A stretch of DNA of 54,516 nucleotides. Source: JBBDIJ01 sp040880485 (GTDB taxonomy: Bacteria > Bacteroidota > Rhodothermia > Balneolales > Balneolaceae). A program made the position numbers and the translations under genes. The stretch spans positions 1 through 54,516 of the forward strand of contig JBBDIJ010000001.1 in NCBI GenBank assembly GCA_040880485.1, read 5' to 3'. The notes under the pieces are model-generated. The model was not told the origin of the DNA, made no database searches, and was given only the letters and a program-made list of their open reading frames with translations. Shown here piece by piece: positions 51,570 to 54,516 of the stretch; the stretch's first letter is position 1; every line of letters starts with the position of its first letter.

Positions 51570-53600
51570 ATGTCAGAAAAGAACCCTGTACTTTCCGGAA
51601 GCAAACTTGACCAACTCTGTGTAAATACAATTCGAACCCTATCTATGGATGGGGTTGAAGCAGCTAACTCCGGCCACCCGGGGATGCCCATGGGAATGGC
51701 CGATGTGGCTTTTGTGCTCTGGACCAAATTTCTTAAGCACAATCCCGCCAATCCAAAGTGGGCAGACCGGGATCGATTCATCCTCTCTGCGGGGCACGGT
51801 TCCATGCTCCTCTACAGCCTGCTCCATCTGACCGGTTATGACCTGCCGCTCAAGGAGCTGAAAAATTTTCGTCAGCTCCACAGCCTGACCCCGGGGCATC
51901 CGGAATTTGGACTTACTCCTGGTGTGGAGACCACTACGGGGCCGCTAGGCCAAGGTTTTGCTACCGGAGTGGGTATGGCGATGGCAGAAGCGTTTCTGGC
52001 AGCGAAATTCAACGCTTCAAAAACAGGACTTGTGGATCACTATACGTATGCGATTGTAAGTGACGGAGACCTGATGGAGGGGATTTCTCATGAAGCTGCC
52101 TCAATGGCCGGCCACATGGAACTCGGAAAGATGATCTATCTTTACGACTCCAATAATATATCGATTGACGGGTCTACAGATCTGGCATTCACGGATGACA
52201 GTCGGAAGCGGTTTGAAGCTTATGGCTGGCATGTAACTGAAATTGATGGCCACAACCACAATGAGATCGAGAAGGCCATCAATGAGGCGAAGGGCGAAAC
52301 GGAACGCCCCTCTCTGGTGATCTGCCGTACTCACATCGGTTTTGGAAGCCCGAATAAGCAGGATAGTGAAGCTTCTCACGGAGCACCCCTGGGCGCAGAC
52401 GAGATTCGTTTAACCAAGCAAAAATTGGGGGTGGATCCCGATAAAACGTTCCATGTACCGGATGAGGTGTACACTCATTTCAGGAAGGCACTGGAGAACG
52501 GGGCAGAGGCTGAGAAGAGGTGGAATTCAGTGGTGGACGAGTTCCGAAAGTCAAACCCCGACGAAGCGGACCTGTTCGATACGTTTGTGAATCGTAAGCT
52601 GCCTGATGATCTCAGTGACCGGCTACCTCTCTTTGAACCGGATGAGAAGGGTGATGCAACCCGAAATACCTCTCACACAGCGATCAATGCGATTGCAGAT
52701 GCTGTACCTCAGTTTTTTGGCGGTTCAGCCGACCTTACCGGGAGTACCAAGACTTTTATGGACGGGAAGGGCGTATTTGGTCCGGAAGATTACACCGGCC
52801 GGAACGTGCATTTCGGTGTAAGGGAGCACGGTATGGGAGCTGCACTGAATGGTATTGCACTTCATGGAGGTCTCATACCTTTCGGCGCTACCTTCCTGAT
52901 CTTTTCCGACTACTGCAGGCCCGCCATTCGTATTGCCGCACTCTCCAATATCCCCTCCACGTTTGTATTTACACACGACAGTATCGGCCTGGGTGAGGAT
53001 GGTCCAACACATCAGTCCATCGAACAGCTCCCGGCATTGAGGGCGATGCCAAACCTCCACGTGTTTCGTCCGGCCGATGCCAACGAGACTGCATGGGCCT
53101 GGAAAGCCGCTGTGGAACGTACGGATGGGCCCTCTCTTCTGGCTCTGACACGTCAGAAGCTCCCTACTTATGACCGTCCGGGATACGCCGCTGCATCCAA
53201 TACAGAGAAAGGTGCCTATACACTACTGGATGCTCCTTCAGGCAAACCGGAACTTTTACTGATGGCGACCGGCTCCGAGGTGGAGATCATCATGGAAGCA
53301 GCTCGTGAACTTCATAAAAAGGGAGTGGAAGCTCGTGTTGTGAGCATGCCGTGTTGCGAGCTCTTCGAGAAGCAGCCTCAATCCTATCGTGATACCATAC
53401 TGCCCCCTGATGTAAAAGCGAGGGTCTCTATTGAAGCATCAGCCACACTGGGGTGGGAGAGATATGTTGGAGACGGTGGTACGGCGATCGGTATTAATCG
53501 CTTTGGAGAGTCGGCTCCCTACCTCGAAGTTTATGAGGAACTTGGCCTTACAAAAGAGCGAGTGATAGAAGAATCTCTGACGCTTCTCAAGCAGGCTTAA
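51570..53600 (+). CDS. tkt: Transketolase
   Basis: A 676-residue ThDP enzyme of the pentose phosphate pathway. Motifs: SAGHGSMLLYSLLHLTGYDL, TTGPLGQGFATGVGMAMAEA, the ThDP motif GDGDLMEGISHEAASMAGH (about 164-182), NNISIDGSTDLAFTDD, and the Pyr domain with FGVREHGMGAALNGIALHGG and FTHDSIGLGEDGPTHQSIEQL (in part). The C-terminal domain is complete. Normal length. Preceded by a 117-nt gap that contains the terminator of the previous gene. Confidence 0.97.
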   Translation: MSEKNPVLSGSKLDQLCVNTIRTLSMDGVEAANSGHPGMPMGMADVAFVLWTKFLKHNPANPKWADRDRFILSAGHGSMLLYSLLHLTGYDLPLKELKNFRQLHSLTPGHPEFGLTPGVETTTGPLGQGFATGVGMAMAEAFLAAKFNASKTGLVDHYTYAIVSDGDLMEGISHEAASMAGHMELGKMIYLYDSNNISIDGSTDLAFTDDSRKRFEAYGWHVTEIDGHNHNEIEKAINEAKGETERPSLVICRTHIGFGSPNKQDSEASHGAPLGADEIRLTKQKLGVDPDKTFHVPDEVYTHFRKALENGAEAEKRWNSVVDEFRKSNPDEADLFDTFVNRKLPDDLSDRLPLFEPDEKGDATRNTSHTAINAIADAVPQFFGGSADLTGSTKTFMDGKGVFGPEDYTGRNVHFGVREHGMGAALNGIALHGGLIPFGATFLIFSDYCRPAIRIAALSNIPSTFVFTHDSIGLGEDGPTHQSIEQLPALRAMPNLHVFRPADANETAWAWKAAVERTDGPSLLALTRQKLPTYDRPGYAAASNTEKGAYTLLDAPSGKPELLLMATGSEVEIIMEAARELHKKGVEARVVSMPCCELFEKQPQSYRDTILPPDVKARVSIEASATLGWERYVGDGGTAIGINRFGESAPYLEVYEELGLTKERVIEESLTLLKQA

Positions 53601-53603
53601 CCC

Positions 53604-53626
53604 GGTTGGCCTCTGCCTGGCCAACC
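53604..53626. other. 8-bp stem-loop between tkt and polA
   Basis: GGTTGGCC (53604-53611) and GGCCAACC (53619-53626) form a perfect stem with a 7-nt loop, starting 4 nt after the tkt stop. The following sequence (CTTCAATGAGG) has only a short pyrimidine stretch. It may be a partial terminator that reduces readthrough into polA. Confidence 0.5.
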
Positions 53627-53642
53627 CTTCAATGAGGAGATC

Positions 53643-54516
53643 ATGACCAAATCCAGGAAGTCACTCTATCTGGTAGATGGGATGGCTCTCGCCTATCGCG
53701 CCCACTTCGCTTTTATCAAAAGCCGTTTGAGCAACTCGGAAGGGATTGCCACCGGACCGATTCTGGGATTCGCCAACACTCTGGTTAAAATGCTGGAGGA
53801 GTGTAAACCTACCCACATTTCGGTAGTTTGGGATACAAGCAAGCCTACCTTCCGTCACGAGCTTGATGAGGAGTACAAGGCAAACCGGCCCCCGCAGCCA
53901 GAAGAGCTGAAGGTTGGAATTCCTCTGATCAAAGAGATGATCGGCGGGTTCGGGATTGAAAATCTGGAACAGGATGGGTATGAAGCGGATGACATTATAG
54001 GTACGCTGGGCAGGCGGGCGGCGGGAGACGCCGATGTCTATCTGGTCACTCCCGACAAGGATTTTATGCAGCTGGTGGGAGACGGAGTGGTCATGCTTAA
54101 ACCGGACCCGAAAAATGGCGGATTTAGCCTGATAGACAGGAAGGGCGTTATGGACTACTTCGGAGTGTGGCCGGAGCAGGTGACGGATGTGCTTGCCATG
54201 ATCGGTGATATTTCCGATAACATTCCGGGAGTGCCTGGAATTGGAAAAAAGGGGGCTCCGGAACTGGTTAAACAATACGGTTCTCTGGAGAGTGCAATTG
54301 ATGCGGCACCGGAGATGAAATCCAAAAGGGTACGTGAGGGGTTAACGCTGAACAGAGAAGCGGCGCTTCATGCAAAGAAAATGGTAACGATCCGTCTCGA
54401 CGTTCCAGACTTGCCCGACTGGCAACAGCTGGACTGGGATGGGCCGAACCGTAAGGAACTCGGGCAGTTTTTCAGGCGCATGGAGTTTCGGACACTCAGT
54501 CGAAAATACCTGGATG
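53643..54516 (+). CDS. polA: DNA polymerase I, 5' part only (window ends inside the gene)
   Basis: The frame runs from the ATG at 53643, with a GAGGAG ribosome site, to the end of the window without a stop. The translation is the 5'-3' exonuclease domain: SLYLVDGMALAYRAHFAF, VVWDTSKPTFRHELDEEYKANR (in part), QDGYEADDIIGTLGRRA, LVTPDKDFMQLV and MIGDISDNIPGVPGIGKKGA. The acidic metal-binding residues of the FEN-like nuclease are present. The proofreading-like and polymerase domains must lie beyond the edge. It acts in primer removal and repair. Confidence 0.95.
   Translation, partial: MTKSRKSLYLVDGMALAYRAHFAFIKSRLSNSEGIATGPILGFANTLVKMLEECKPTHISVVWDTSKPTFRHELDEEYKANRPPQPEELKVGIPLIKEMIGGFGIENLEQDGYEADDIIGTLGRRAAGDADVYLVTPDKDFMQLVGDGVVMLKPDPKNGGFSLIDRKGVMDYFGVWPEQVTDVLAMIGDISDNIPGVPGIGKKGAPELVKQYGSLESAIDAAPEMKSKRVREGLTLNREAALHAKKMVTIRLDVPDLPDWQQLDWDGPNRKELGQFFRRMEFRTLSRKYLD

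Noticed and set aside
53040..53060. CACGTG palindrome in tkt as a parS
   Set aside because: Only the core matches; flanking bases do not form the inverted repeat and it lies inside a coding region.
1..54516. CRISPR arrays, insertion sequences, prophage, tRNA or rRNA genes
   Set aside because: No direct-repeat array, transposase, integrase, clover-leaf or rRNA sequence was recognised; gene content is uniformly chromosomal.

Overview
The window is a dense stretch of chromosome, about 54% G+C by impression and not computed, that looks like a member of the Bacteroidota/Rhodothermota/Balneolota (FCB) group. Supporting evidence: a complete 2366-residue SprA-type outer-membrane protein, a DUF4290-like protein, a DUF5683 protein directly after parA-parB, an atpD-atpC pair detached from the other ATP synthase genes, and several promoters of the TTTG-N19/20-TAnnTT type. 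Balneolota or Rhodothermota is my best guess at the phylum; this is inference, not a match. Nearly everything is housekeeping. I see no prophage, insertion sequence, CRISPR array, tRNA or rRNA.

Layout. 1-3.3 kb: 3' part of gatA, a coupled M28/glutaminyl-cyclase-like lipoprotein, prmA. 3.4-4.7 kb: a small outer-membrane barrel gene divergent from an ECF sigma factor. 4.8-10.9 kb: a minus-strand menaquinone operon, menF-menD-glycosyltransferase-menH-menB, every junction a 4-nt start/stop overlap. 10.9-12.5 kb: a DUF4290-like gene, a GC-rich structured intergenic region, and a cystathionine-beta-synthase/cysteine-synthase gene. 12.5-22.4 kb: two LptF/LptG-type permeases divergent from sprA. 22.6-26.6 kb: a Gfo/Idh/MocA oxidoreductase, lnt and rsmI (coupled), and a VOC protein. 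26.6-30.3 kb: grpE-dnaJ, then purK-purE on the minus strand. 30.5-34.4 kb: prfA, inorganic pyrophosphatase, endonuclease IV, and an MgtC/DUF4010 membrane protein. 34.5-41.4 kb: valS and rsmB (minus), atpD-atpC (plus), an FKBP/SlyD-like isomerase (minus). 41.5-45.4 kb: a membrane protein, a DUF971 protein, an RluA-family pseudouridine synthase, uvrC. 45.5-49.4 kb: a second ECF sigma factor with a coupled anti-sigma-like protein, then parA-parB-DUF5683. 49.5-54.5 kb: a LOG-family protein, a TPR protein, transketolase, and the 5' part of polA.

How the genes work together. The men operon makes the naphthoquinone ring of menaquinone; menC, menE and menA are not in the window. lptF/lptG, lnt, sprA and the small barrel belong to cell-envelope assembly. 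gatA, prmA, prfA, valS, rsmB, rsmI and the RluA enzyme serve translation. uvrC, endonuclease IV and polA serve DNA repair, and parA-parB serve chromosome segregation.

The most unusual item is the glycosyltransferase inside the men operon. It resembles, from memory, the cyanobacterial UDP-glucose:tetrahydrobiopterin glucosyltransferase. Next is the structured intergenic region at about 11.23-11.36 kb, which has two mutually exclusive pairings. I found no self-evident new defence or mobile system.
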